Source: an uncultured Lachnospiraceae bacterium (GTDB lineage: Bacteria; Bacillota; Clostridia; Lachnospirales; Lachnospiraceae). From it: a DNA stretch of 45,314 nucleotides. Numbering within the stretch: position 1 is the first letter of the stretch; each line of letters opens with the position of its first letter. Where the stretch lies: NCBI GenBank assembly GCA_910587895.1, contig CAJUOE010000017.1, positions 1 through 45,314 of the forward strand. Direction: 5' to 3'. Shown here piece after piece: positions 6,757 to 16,327 of the stretch. A model generated the notes under the pieces. The model saw only the letters and a list, made by a program, of their open reading frames with translations. It made no database searches and had not been told where the DNA came from. Both the position numbers and the translations under genes were made by a program.

Positions 6757-9700
6757 ATGGAAAAGAAGAAAAGAGTTCGAAAACAGTTGTTTTCGCTGAT
6801 TCTTGCATTTGCGATGGTGCTCACGTCCGTGAGTGTTCCTTCTGTAACCGCAGAAGCAGCTAAGGCAGCAAAAGTCAAAAAGATTCAAATTACGAATCCG
6901 AAAAAGAAAAAAGTAACGTTAAACAAAGGCAAAACGCTTCAGATCAAAGTGAAGGTTACGCCCAAGAATGCAAAGAACAAGAAAGTAACATATAAAACCA
7001 GCAAGAAGAAAATTGCTTCGGTAAGCAAAAAAGGTAAGGTAAAAGGTCTTAAGATCGGAACGGCTAAGATTACCGTAACATCAAAAGAAAACCGCAAGAA
7101 GAAAGCAACCCTTACCGTTAAGGTAGTAACGCCGGTAAGTAAGGTAACCGTGGCTCCGACTGCTGTGGATGTCAATGAAGGAGCATCTGCAACATTGAAA
7201 GCTACCGTTGCACCGAAGAATGCATATAACAAGAAAGTAAACTGGACAACGTCAAATAAGGCGGTCGCTACAGTTACTTCCGCAGGCGTTGTAACAGGCG
7301 TGAAAGCCGGAACGGCAACGATTACGGCAAAGGCAGCGGACGGCAGCAATAAGAAAGCTACCTGTACGGTAACGGTTAAGGCTGTCAATGTAACTCCGCC
7401 CGCGCAGACAGTAACCTTGCAGAGCATTGCAGTAACAAAAGCTCCGGCTAAGACAGAATATGTCAGAGACGACCTGTTCGACCCAACCGGAATGGAAGTG
7501 ACAGCAACTTATTCCAATGCGACGGCAAAAGTGCTTGAAAGCAATGCATACCAGCTCAGTCCTTCTACGGAGACCCCGTTGAAGACAACTGACAGGCAGG
7601 TAACGGTTTCCTACACGGAAGGCGGCGTTACGCAGACAGCGACCACACCGATTACCGTAAAAGCGAAACCTACGGTACAGGAGATTGCCGTTAAGACAAT
7701 GCCGACGACAACGGAGTATACGGAAGGCGATGTCTTTGACCCGGCTGGAATGGAGATAGAAGCAACACTTTCCGATGGAACAAAGAAACTGATAGAAGAA
7801 GGCGAAGGCGGTTATACATACTCGAAAGATCCTCTGGAAGTTACCGTGGGAGCGCCGACGAGCAATGTAACGATTACTTATGCGGTAAGCAGTACCAAAC
7901 AGCTTACAGCAGAGGTTCCGGTAACAGTCAGAGCGCAGAACCCGCTGAAGTCCATCGCTGTGGAACTGAAACAGACTACGCTGGAAAGGGAAGGCGCAAG
8001 CTTTTCGGATGACGACGTTGACGTGACGGCAACGTTTGAAGATAACACAACGAAGAAAATCAGCGTTACAGAGTGCAGCGTAGAGCCTGCGGCATTTACG
8101 AAGGAGACGACAAGAGCAAAGGTTACTTACTGGTATGGCGGTATTTCAAAGAGTTTTGATGTGGAAGGTTTCGTGGTAACTTCCTACCGCGAGAAATACA
8201 CCTTTGAGGATGAAAATACGGTTGGAACGCTTGTAAAACGTGAGAATGAAAACGCACCTGCAGTGCCGACAGAAGAATTTGCAGACGACGTTGAACTTGC
8301 ATTTGAGGAAAGCGGCGTCAATGGCAAAGCGCTCAAGATGGATGGAACTTATGGGCTGAGGCTTGACAAGATTGCGGGAACCGATTCTAAGAGCTACAGT
8401 ATTTCCATGTGGGTAAAACCGGAAGTGATGGCAACAAACAAAGCCTTAATCATTTCTACGGCAAGCAAATTTGGCCTGGGGGATGCAGGAGACGAGTCCT
8501 GGTGCGCCCTGGCAGGAAATAACAATACATCGCTGAAACTCTGGTCCTATGGCGAGAATTATACGCATGTGACCGCAGCAACAGCTCCGATTAAAGCCGG
8601 CACGTCTGCTCCGTGGACACATATCGTGATGACGGTAGACGGAACCAAAACTGCCGACGGCACAGAGCCGGGCGCGCATGACGCACTGGCAACGCTGTAT
8701 GTAAACGGCAAGAAGATGGGTTCTGGCAACGTGCAGAATGAAAAAGGCCAGGATATGAAGACCTATTTCGGCGTTACCGGATGGAGTGCAGATGGATATT
8801 ACAAGGGACTTGTGGATGAGCTTGTATTTACCAATGAAGTCCTGACAGAAGAAGAGGCAGAAGCTTATTATCTTGATAACATTGAAAATACCGGAAATAC
8901 AATTACCGGCATTACGGCAGTATCAGCGGATGATGGAGAAGAAGTTACCGTTCCTTATGGAACAACATTGGCTGATGTGAAGAGAGCGCTGATGAGGATA
9001 TCATATAAAGCAACGGCGGGCGAGGGAGCTCCGATTGCGTTGGCTCCGATTTCTGATTCCCTGACGATGGATGACTATAGCATTACCACGTCTGGTGAAG
9101 TGGAGACTACCGTAAAACTTCAGGCTCCGGATGGTTATTTATTTGACATGGGTGGCAGGAAGGCTGTGACGATTACGCGGACAGTGAAGATCAAGATTCC
9201 GGCTCCGATAGAGATTACAGCGATTGCACCGTCAGCGGCAAGCGTGACTGTTCCTTATGGCGCGTCCGAGGACGAGATCAAAGAGGAACTTGCAAAACTC
9301 ACATTTACCGTAACGACAAGCGACAGCAGCGCATACGAGATCAGCAATTCGAAAACAAAGTGGACGCTGGCGGAGGCAGAAAACGGCGGCTATACGGCAA
9401 CTTTTGCACCTGGCGACCTTAAGGTTGGTTACAAGTATGCAGATGACCTTGCACCGGTAACGGTGACAGTTGCAGAAAAGCCGGCAATCAACATTACGGC
9501 TTTGACGATTGACCAGGATGAAATTCTGGTGGCATATGGTACTTCTGAGACAGGAGTAAAGGCTGAACTTGCGAAACTGGTATTTGAAGCGACGGTAGCG
9601 CAGGGAGAGGATGTGCCGGTAATCGCAAATACAGCGGCGTTATGGACAATTGAGAATTATGAAGCAACGACCCCGGCAGATTATACGGCAAAGGCAACGG

Positions 9701-11958
9701 TTGCTGCCCCGGTAGGATATGCATTTGCTGAAGGCGTAAGCGCGGAAATAAGCGTTAAAGTCACGGTAAAACCGCAGGGTGCGCACGTACTGGATAACAT
9801 TGTAATTGAGACGGAGCCTTCCAGAGTGAACTATCTTGAAGGAGATGAATTTGATAAGACCGGCATGGTTGTAAAAGCATACTATGAAGACGGTCAGTCC
9901 GAGGATGTTACGAGCAAGGTTGTTATTGAAGGTGTTGCTGCGGCTGAGAATGGCGGATTGAAACTTGAGGATAAATCTGTAACCGTTTCCTACAGCGAAG
10001 GTGAGGCAGATGCTGTGAGAACCAAAACTGCGACACAGGCCATAAGTGTCGTGAAGTTAGAAGAAGGCATGGCAGTGCATTATGACTTTGAAGGCAGCCT
10101 GGCTGACGCCAAAGGTGGAGCTGCAGCCACGATGGCGACCAATAAGACCATGGTGGACAATACCAATACTCCAGCGTATACGAAAGAGGGAGAAGGATTC
10201 AAAGGGCGCGCTATTCAGCTTGGAAATGGAGCTGATGCAAATGTCATTCGTCTTGGAAGTGCTATGAAAAGCGCTAACTTTACCATCAACTTGTGGGCTA
10301 AGCCAAGAGAACTGAAAAGAAAATTTGCAGTTTTGTTGAATGCTTTACCGGAAAATGATACGGCAAACAGGCAGCTTGCCATTTACACGTGTGCAGATGG
10401 TAAAGCTCAGGCATTAAGAATATTTAATGGTACCATCAAGGGCGGCGGTGAAACAGATGTGCAGAATGTCTGGGATACCGGTAAGTGGTCGATGGTTACC
10501 TGGTCAAATTCGGATAGCAAGACTCATGTGTATGTGAACGGAAAAGAAATATTTAGCAGCGATAATAAAGTGGATGTTACTAAAATAAAGAAATTGTTTA
10601 TCAGTGGAAGTCCATATGATGATGTATTTGACGGTTATGTGGATGAAATCAGCCTTTTTGATTCCACTCTGAACGCAAAGCAGGTGGAAAAACTTTACGG
10701 TAAAGATACAATTTCCGATATTTCCATAAATGCGCCGGAAGGTGGTTTCACCTATACGAAGACCGTAGCCGGAGAAGATGACAGTGTTATCCAGACTGCA
10801 TTAAAGAATCTTCAAATCACGATTACCATGAGAAATGGCACGGCGCCGGAAGTGACAAACGACACTGACTGGACATTGACCCCGGCATACAATGGAGCTG
10901 GAGAATATACTGCAACGAAAGAAATTACGATACCGGATACGCACAGTGTGTTAGATGGTGTGAAGACGACTCTGAAGGTGCCGGTTGTTGTGAAAGATGT
11001 AAAGTTGGCTTCCATAGCAGTAACCAAAGCGCCGAACAAATGTGACTATATAGAGGAGGAAGAGTTCAATTCGGCAGGAATGGTAGTGACGGCATCTTAT
11101 GAAGATGGCTCGACAAATGATGTAACAGAGAGTATCCAGATTGCAGATCCTGTTATGAAGGCACCAGCAGGGGCAGCAGAAAGTGCAACGCAGGAGATTG
11201 CCATCAACTATACGGAAGGCGATAAGACAGTATCAACGACACAGGAGGTTACAGTATATGCTGCTGAACCGGCAATGCTGAAAGCAAGAACAGCGCTCTA
11301 TACGTTTGACGATACGCTGGAAAACAGTGTGGATACGTCTAAGTCAGCAAATGTGGTTAAGGATGTAGACTTGACGGACAGTACAGAACTTCCCAACTAT
11401 CAGGCTACCAGTGTGAGCGGGAAGAGCATCCTGTTTAATGAAGATCCGTCTAATGAAAAACGTACCGGAATAAAACTTCCGGATACCATTGCAGCAGATA
11501 AGAAAGATTTCACATTTAATCTGTGGATACAGCCGAAAACAATTCCCACAGGATGGGGCGAGATTGTATGTGGGTGCGTTTCACCTTCGGCAGCCTGGAA
11601 TAAGCAGCTTATGATTTATATGAGTCCTGATAAGGCAGGGCAGGAGAAGGTTCAGCTGCAAGGTACAGGTGGAGCAGGTGGCACAAACTTAGACGTGAAA
11701 CAAGGTGAGTGGACGATGCTGACCTGGGTAAATACCTCTGAGGGAAAAGCGGAGATTTACGTCAATGGTGTGAAACAAACAGCTGCGGATGGACTTGGAA
11801 CAACTACAGGCGTAAATAACTTTTTCATTGGTGCAGGTGGATGGGTAGATTACTTCCATGGATATATTGACGAAGTGAGCCTTTATGATACCTCTCTGAC
11901 TAAAAAACAGGTAGAACTGTTATATGAGGAACATACAACGGAAACACCAGCGCCGTAA
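6757..11958 (+). CDS. Large secreted multidomain protein with bacterial Ig-like (Big_2/Big_3) and LamG domains
   Basis: A 1733-residue exported protein, probably a cell-surface or secreted carbohydrate- or host-binding factor. A signal peptide covers residues 1-35 (basic start, hydrophobic core, cut near AEA). Approximate modules: Big_2 at 44-124 and 125-212; Big_3-type at 219-306, 307-398, 398-472, 1012-1100 and 1417-1503; LamG/concanavalin-like domains at 478-708, 1105-1315 and 1511-1727, each ending in a DGYVDEISLFD-type strand. Four copies of an unassigned module of about 95 residues occur at 716-816, 818-910, 911-1006 and 1319-1414, with VTVPYGxSxxEIKxxLxKL-like signatures. There is no LPXTG, SLH domain or C-terminal anchor; it ends in ETPAP. 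The very lysine-rich first Big_2 domain may bind anionic wall polymers. No catalytic domain is seen. AAAGGA lies 7 nt before the ATG. Confidence 0.88.
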   Translation: MEKKKRVRKQLFSLILAFAMVLTSVSVPSVTAEAAKAAKVKKIQITNPKKKKVTLNKGKTLQIKVKVTPKNAKNKKVTYKTSKKKIASVSKKGKVKGLKIGTAKITVTSKENRKKKATLTVKVVTPVSKVTVAPTAVDVNEGASATLKATVAPKNAYNKKVNWTTSNKAVATVTSAGVVTGVKAGTATITAKAADGSNKKATCTVTVKAVNVTPPAQTVTLQSIAVTKAPAKTEYVRDDLFDPTGMEVTATYSNATAKVLESNAYQLSPSTETPLKTTDRQVTVSYTEGGVTQTATTPITVKAKPTVQEIAVKTMPTTTEYTEGDVFDPAGMEIEATLSDGTKKLIEEGEGGYTYSKDPLEVTVGAPTSNVTITYAVSSTKQLTAEVPVTVRAQNPLKSIAVELKQTTLEREGASFSDDDVDVTATFEDNTTKKISVTECSVEPAAFTKETTRAKVTYWYGGISKSFDVEGFVVTSYREKYTFEDENTVGTLVKRENENAPAVPTEEFADDVELAFEESGVNGKALKMDGTYGLRLDKIAGTDSKSYSISMWVKPEVMATNKALIISTASKFGLGDAGDESWCALAGNNNTSLKLWSYGENYTHVTAATAPIKAGTSAPWTHIVMTVDGTKTADGTEPGAHDALATLYVNGKKMGSGNVQNEKGQDMKTYFGVTGWSADGYYKGLVDELVFTNEVLTEEEAEAYYLDNIENTGNTITGITAVSADDGEEVTVPYGTTLADVKRALMRISYKATAGEGAPIALAPISDSLTMDDYSITTSGEVETTVKLQAPDGYLFDMGGRKAVTITRTVKIKIPAPIEITAIAPSAASVTVPYGASEDEIKEELAKLTFTVTTSDSSAYEISNSKTKWTLAEAENGGYTATFAPGDLKVGYKYADDLAPVTVTVAEKPAINITALTIDQDEILVAYGTSETGVKAELAKLVFEATVAQGEDVPVIANTAALWTIENYEATTPADYTAKATVAAPVGYAFAEGVSAEISVKVTVKPQGAHVLDNIVIETEPSRVNYLEGDEFDKTGMVVKAYYEDGQSEDVTSKVVIEGVAAAENGGLKLEDKSVTVSYSEGEADAVRTKTATQAISVVKLEEGMAVHYDFEGSLADAKGGAAATMATNKTMVDNTNTPAYTKEGEGFKGRAIQLGNGADANVIRLGSAMKSANFTINLWAKPRELKRKFAVLLNALPENDTANRQLAIYTCADGKAQALRIFNGTIKGGGETDVQNVWDTGKWSMVTWSNSDSKTHVYVNGKEIFSSDNKVDVTKIKKLFISGSPYDDVFDGYVDEISLFDSTLNAKQVEKLYGKDTISDISINAPEGGFTYTKTVAGEDDSVIQTALKNLQITITMRNGTAPEVTNDTDWTLTPAYNGAGEYTATKEITIPDTHSVLDGVKTTLKVPVVVKDVKLASIAVTKAPNKCDYIEEEEFNSAGMVVTASYEDGSTNDVTESIQIADPVMKAPAGAAESATQEIAINYTEGDKTVSTTQEVTVYAAEPAMLKARTALYTFDDTLENSVDTSKSANVVKDVDLTDSTELPNYQATSVSGKSILFNEDPSNEKRTGIKLPDTIAADKKDFTFNLWIQPKTIPTGWGEIVCGCVSPSAAWNKQLMIYMSPDKAGQEKVQLQGTGGAGGTNLDVKQGEWTMLTWVNTSEGKAEIYVNGVKQTAADGLGTTTGVNNFFIGAGGWVDYFHGYIDEVSLYDTSLTKKQVELLYEEHTTETPAP

Positions 11959-11999
11959 TACAGCATAACCTGTAGCATAATTGATAATGAAATACAGTT

Positions 12000-12094
12000 A
12001 AGATTCTCCGGTACGCCGGGTTCCATACCATGTGTTTTGCACAAATGTATGACCTATGCGCACTGCGGCGTCTTCCCAGCGTATCGGAGTTCTT
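12000..12094. ncRNA. Long imperfect stem-loop element in the 3' intergenic region
   Basis: CTCCGGTACGC (12006-12016) pairs with GCGTATCGGAG (12079-12089) with one G-T pair, extended by AAGA/TCTT outside a small bulge. Inside, CATAC (12023-12028 region) and GTATG, with TGTG and CACA, form a second hairpin. The transcribed strand is unknown. It includes repeat copy B and lies before the terminator. Confidence 0.4.
12025..12070 (-). repeat. Copy B of the diverged intergenic repeat
   Basis: On the minus strand it reads CGCCGCAG, 4 nt, CATAG, a variable stretch, then AAACACATGGTAT, collinear with copy A at 6683-6726 on the plus strand. It is contained within the stem-loop at 12000-12094. Confidence 0.5.
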
Positions 12095-12108
12095 ATAAAA
12101 GACAAAAT

Positions 12109-12145
12109 GGGAGCATATCACAATGTGATATGCTCCCTGTTTTTT
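12109..12145. terminator. Bidirectional terminator between the two large surface-protein genes
   Basis: A perfect 13-bp stem, GGGAGCATATCAC (12109-12121) / GTGATATGCTCCC (12125-12137), has a 3-nt loop. TGTTTTTT follows on plus and ATTTTGTC on minus. It is positioned for both the gene ending at 11958 (+) and the one ending at 12144 (-). Confidence 0.9.
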
Positions 12146-15100
12146 AAAATTCAATTACTTTAATATAAATCTTCTTTGTGTACTGGCCATCCGTGACTTT
12201 AATCATCTTTGGATAGTCTGGATTGTCACTGTCAGTCATTTCATAAGAAACCTCCTGAGGCTGTCCTTCGTCATCGTAACCATTCTCAAACGTGACATTT
12301 AGCTTGGAGAGGATTTCCTCATCTGTGATGTCGTCATAACGTTCCACTTTCAGGACTACATTGGTTTTTTGCCAGTTGCCGTTTTCATCTTCTTCGTCAA
12401 CGGTTGTATCCCACCAATCTCTGAGTCCGTCCTGTGCGCTCACATTTTTTATTTCAAATCTGTGAAAGCCGTAATTATACTTATCTCGCAGTTCTTCCAG
12501 CGTATTCATTGCCGCATCGAAGGACTCTTCCGTGCTGATTTCGCTGGCTGCAATTTGATCTATCTGTGCCCGGTCTGCCAGAAGGGCGGCAGTCTCCACA
12601 AATGGGGACATCAGCTTGCGGCAATCCTGAATCTTTTGGGAAATATCCACCGCAGCCTGGTTTGCCAAAACTTTGACCTTGATATCAAAGGCCAGACCGC
12701 TTGGCGCGTTCGATACATGGATTACATAAGCGTATTCTGCGTCCTCACAAGGAGAGGTACTTACCGTCTGGTCTTCGCTGTAAGTTTCCGCCTCAAAATT
12801 CTCCAGGGCATCTCCGAACAGAATACGGCAGTTGAGTACCGCCTGTGCAGATATGACGTTTTCATCTTCGTCATAACCATAGACAATTTCAGAGCCGTAA
12901 GAATACATGTTATCTGCCCGTATATTTGGATAGAAGAAGACGTCGTTCAGTTGCTCCTGCATCTGCTCCAGTTTGCTCTGGATTTGAAGAATGGCGTCAG
13001 GATCCGTGGCCGATTCCATCTGTGTTTCGTATCCGGCAAGTTCATTCTGTAATGCTTTTCTGGCGTCATTATCAGAAAATTTGAGGAGTGACTTTCGGAT
13101 GGAACGCAAGGTATCGGCTGTATCCTCCTTTAGCTCTGTCAGAAGGAGGCGGTCGTATTCTTCGTCCGATACGCCAATGTGAGATTCATCAATCAGGAAG
13201 TTGCTCATCTTGTTTTTGGGAATGATCCGATGGTTCCTGGAATCGTAATCACACACATACCAAAGGTTTCCGATTTGGTTCGGACAGTAGAAGGTATGGG
13301 AATTCGTACCGATCGTCACCCTTACCTGAACGAATGATTTGGCAAGCATCTGAGAGTTATTTACATTTCTCTCGGTATAATTATGGATATAGAACCGGTA
13401 AATTCCATTGGTCTCCTCATAAATGGTCGTGTGTTCCGGGCCTTCCCAGTCCGTGTCGTCCACATCCAGGTCAGCCATTTTGATAGTTTCATCATCGCCG
13501 TAATGGTAATAGCTCTCGTTGCTGTAATAAATATGGAATTCCTCGTCGGAGTCCTTTTTCGGGCCTACAAGATGGGAATCAATGTCTGCACTGGCGCCGG
13601 ACTCTTCGGTTCCCCAGGTCAGCGTGAACTGTACCCTGCCTTTTCCGGTAAAGTCGTACATTTTCTGGTCTGCCATGCAGTTATAGTTGTCGGTGGCGAG
13701 GTAACCGTATGCCACTACAATATCGGTATTGGAAGAATTATAGCGAATGGCATCTTCATCTAAATCCTGTCGAAGGTCAAGCACTTCCACCGTATAAACG
13801 CCGGCTGCAACATCTGTAAAGGAATAATTTCCCTGATCGTTTGTCTGTGTTGCCTGCAACACTTCTCCAATGACGTTTCCGTATCCGGCTCTCAGTTTGA
13901 CCTGCAATCCGGAGATATTGACAGGCTTTCCGGTCAGGGAATCAATGATCACGCCGGAGATGGTCGGTGCGTTCTCGCAGGCCGTAATCTCATCGCTCAA
14001 CAAACTGGTACTGCTGCAGGCGTAGTCCAAGGAGTCATTGCTGGTTATCATGACATTTTTCACAACGGTTCCAAAGCCATCTTTTTCAACAATCATCCAG
14101 TAATTGCCGATTTTGACGTCTTCCATTGCAAAGTTTCCTTCTGCATCTGTCTCAGCTGTCCGGTTTGTGCCGGCGATGTAATCCTGATAATTCCCATCGT
14201 CCATGCCGCTGTTATCATTGGTGTATGGCAGGATGGTTACTTTTGCCTGCGAAGAATTGATATGTTCTGCGCGTTTTGACGGCTGTTGGGCGTCGGAGGA
14301 ACCTGTGTCTTCTGCCGGCGTCTCCTCCGGTACAGCATCTTCTGTCAGATAGTATTCCTGAATATTTCCAGAGACTTCCACGGTCTGGCTGATATCCAGA
14401 TCATCGCGCATCTCAGCGGTAATATTGATAACGTCGTTGCGGGTATTTACCGTTACCGGAATGCGCCCGATGCCTGCAACAGATGGAAGACAGGAATCAT
14501 TGTCAACCGTCGCCTTTGTATTCTCACCTCCGGGAAGAACGACCATATCCCATTTCGCTTTTGCATTGATCTGAAGCTCGGTAGCCGTCGTGATGGAAGA
14601 ACCGGCAGCCTCAGCGCCTAAAGTGATGGGGACGCGGTTTTTGCCTTCAACCTTCAGGGTTGCCTGGCCCGGAACGTTGATATCGTTGACGTAGCCGTTG
14701 TTTTCCAGATGGAAATTCTGTTTGCCGCCGCTGTTAAGATTGATGGTGGCAACGCCGCTTTCTTCGACCACTACATGTCCTTTGGGCGCATTGAAATATA
14801 TGACGTTGTCGGAATGTTCCTCGTATGTATTTTCCGCAATTGCGTTGATGGTTACTTTCTGAAACTGTCCCTTATTCTCCACATCCGCATTGGGAGCGTT
14901 GATTTCCAGGGTCTTGGTGGAATAATCTCCTTCCGGGATCTGTATCTTGTCGGGGGCATTGGATGTATAGACAATGTTGCTGACCATCTTGCTTGCGAGC
15001 GCCTGGTTAAGCTCTGCCTGATTGCTTACGCGATCCTTATAGGATACCCGGATGCTGCAATCTGCAGTTTTGCCATTTCTGGCGGTTGCTCTGACGGTGG

Positions 15101-15875
15101 CGGTTCCTTCGCCTATGGCTTTTACGGTTCCGTTATTGACCGTTACCACTCCGCTGTTCGTAGTGCTCCAGCTGAGAAGTTTATCCGTTGCATTGCCGGG
15201 CTGGATGTTCGCAGTCAGGCGTGCTTCCTGTCCGGGAAGCAGGCTGAGGTTTGAATTATTCAAAATAATGCCTGTGATGTCAATGGTTTTATTTCTTACG
15301 GTTACGGTACATGTTGCCGATTTCCCTGTACCATCGGCAGCCGTTGCCGTTATCTTCGTTGTGCCATTTTTTAAAGCTTTAATCGTGCCTTTGCTGTTTA
15401 CGGTAGCAACGGATTTCCTGGAAGATTTATAGTTGACCTTCTTATTGGTGGGCTTTTTCGGGGAAACGCTTGATTTTAGCTGAAACTGTTTCCCAACTTC
15501 CAGCTGTACAGAGCTTTTATTTAAGTTTACTTTCTGTACAGGCGTTCCGACAACGAGCTTGCAGGCTGCTTTTACTTTCGTGCCTGCCACTTTCGCTGTG
15601 ATGGTGGCTTTGCCGTTTTTTCTGGCTTTGACTTTTCCTTTGGAGGAAACGGTTGCAACCTTATCGTTGCTGCTCGACCATACAATCTTTTTCTTCTTGC
15701 CCAAGGTGTTTTTGGTAATTTTTAACTGTACGGATTTTCCTTTTTTGAGCGTATAAGACGTCTTGTTGAGGACAATCTTAGACGAGGACTTCGGCGCCGC
15801 CTGCACTGCGATACACTGTCCTGCCATCAGGCAAAACATCATCAGCAGTAGGAGCGCTTTCTTACATTTTTTCAT
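12144..15875 (-). CDS. Large secreted protein with Big_2, carboxypeptidase-regulatory-like and DUF2135-like domains
   Basis: A 1243-residue exported protein. A signal peptide spans residues 1-27, cut after VQA. Three Big_2 Ig-like domains follow at about 31-110, 112-195 and 200-286. Residues 290-520 are a beta-rich stretch with no clear family. Two carboxypeptidase-regulatory/CnaB-like beta-sandwiches lie at about 544-614 and 637-711 (ISGVIIDSLTGKPV, TNDQGNYSFTDVAAGVYTVE). A DUF2135/YfaP-like domain lies at about 744-895, with the ADIDSHLVGPK motif and DLDVDDTDWEGPEHTTI. An alpha-helical, coiled-coil-prone stretch follows (900-985) before a beta-rich C-terminus. No sorting motif is visible. 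AAGGAG precedes the ATG by about 7 nt. It is probably co-transcribed with the two upstream membrane proteins, and is likely an adhesin or matrix component. The function is inferred from architecture only. Confidence 0.85.
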   Translation of the reverse strand: MKKCKKALLLLMMFCLMAGQCIAVQAAPKSSSKIVLNKTSYTLKKGKSVQLKITKNTLGKKKKIVWSSSNDKVATVSSKGKVKARKNGKATITAKVAGTKVKAACKLVVGTPVQKVNLNKSSVQLEVGKQFQLKSSVSPKKPTNKKVNYKSSRKSVATVNSKGTIKALKNGTTKITATAADGTGKSATCTVTVRNKTIDITGIILNNSNLSLLPGQEARLTANIQPGNATDKLLSWSTTNSGVVTVNNGTVKAIGEGTATVRATARNGKTADCSIRVSYKDRVSNQAELNQALASKMVSNIVYTSNAPDKIQIPEGDYSTKTLEINAPNADVENKGQFQKVTINAIAENTYEEHSDNVIYFNAPKGHVVVEESGVATINLNSGGKQNFHLENNGYVNDINVPGQATLKVEGKNRVPITLGAEAAGSSITTATELQINAKAKWDMVVLPGGENTKATVDNDSCLPSVAGIGRIPVTVNTRNDVINITAEMRDDLDISQTVEVSGNIQEYYLTEDAVPEETPAEDTGSSDAQQPSKRAEHINSSQAKVTILPYTNDNSGMDDGNYQDYIAGTNRTAETDAEGNFAMEDVKIGNYWMIVEKDGFGTVVKNVMITSNDSLDYACSSTSLLSDEITACENAPTISGVIIDSLTGKPVNISGLQVKLRAGYGNVIGEVLQATQTNDQGNYSFTDVAAGVYTVEVLDLRQDLDEDAIRYNSSNTDIVVAYGYLATDNYNCMADQKMYDFTGKGRVQFTLTWGTEESGASADIDSHLVGPKKDSDEEFHIYYSNESYYHYGDDETIKMADLDVDDTDWEGPEHTTIYEETNGIYRFYIHNYTERNVNNSQMLAKSFVQVRVTIGTNSHTFYCPNQIGNLWYVCDYDSRNHRIIPKNKMSNFLIDESHIGVSDEEYDRLLLTELKEDTADTLRSIRKSLLKFSDNDARKALQNELAGYETQMESATDPDAILQIQSKLEQMQEQLNDVFFYPNIRADNMYSYGSEIVYGYDEDENVISAQAVLNCRILFGDALENFEAETYSEDQTVSTSPCEDAEYAYVIHVSNAPSGLAFDIKVKVLANQAAVDISQKIQDCRKLMSPFVETAALLADRAQIDQIAASEISTEESFDAAMNTLEELRDKYNYGFHRFEIKNVSAQDGLRDWWDTTVDEEDENGNWQKTNVVLKVERYDDITDEEILSKLNVTFENGYDDEGQPQEVSYEMTDSDNPDYPKMIKVTDGQYTKKIYIKVIEF

Positions 15876-15946
15876 AAATTTCTCCTTTTGTCAGACAAAG
15901 TTGTCAGTTATCTGTTCCGTCGTACTGTTTCCATATAGTGTGGCAT

Positions 15947-16327
15947 TTACCCCAAATTACGTACTACGCCGTATCCGACAAGAAGTATGATGCTGGCGTA
16001 GAGGATTCGTTTCTGCCAGGTTCTTGTCTGCTTTGTTCCATCTTTGACATAGTTAATCATGCTTCCGGCACAGACAGCCCCCAGTGCAGGGAGCAGGGCA
16101 AAGAGCATGGGATGGCAGAGGAATGCTTCCCTGAAATGAAATTGCATCAGCGCCATGCACATACCCGTTACGCCGCATCCCGGACATTTCAGCCCGGTAA
16201 CAGTACGGATTGGACAGGGAATGGCGAACCCTGTATAGTTTACAAATATGCCATATACAAAACCCGCCATCAGAATGCAAAATGCGTATGTAATGATTCG
16301 AAACAAACGCTTTTTTTTCGTACTCAT
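15947..16327 (-). CDS. DUF2752 family membrane protein
   Basis: A 126-residue membrane protein. The diagnostic DUF2752 segment PCPIRTVTGLKCPGCGVTGM lies at about residues 38-57, including the paired CPGCG cysteines, followed by ALMQFHFREAF and a hydrophobic helix. Hydrophobic helices also sit near residues 12-33 and 95-118. The family is uncharacterised, and its conserved CPxCG motif is often followed by Thr-Arg; here it is Thr-Gly. The start codon overlaps the stop of the DUF4234 gene by 4 nt, so the two are co-translated. The pair precedes a secreted multidomain protein by 71 nt with no terminator between. Confidence 0.85.
   Translation of the reverse strand: MSTKKKRLFRIITYAFCILMAGFVYGIFVNYTGFAIPCPIRTVTGLKCPGCGVTGMCMALMQFHFREAFLCHPMLFALLPALGAVCAGSMINYVKDGTKQTRTWQKRILYASIILLVGYGVVRNLG

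Noticed and set aside
12369..13052. 227-codon plus-strand frame
   Set aside because: It lies antisense inside the large Big_2/DUF2135-like gene, has no ribosome site or family resemblance, and its composition is that of a shadow frame.
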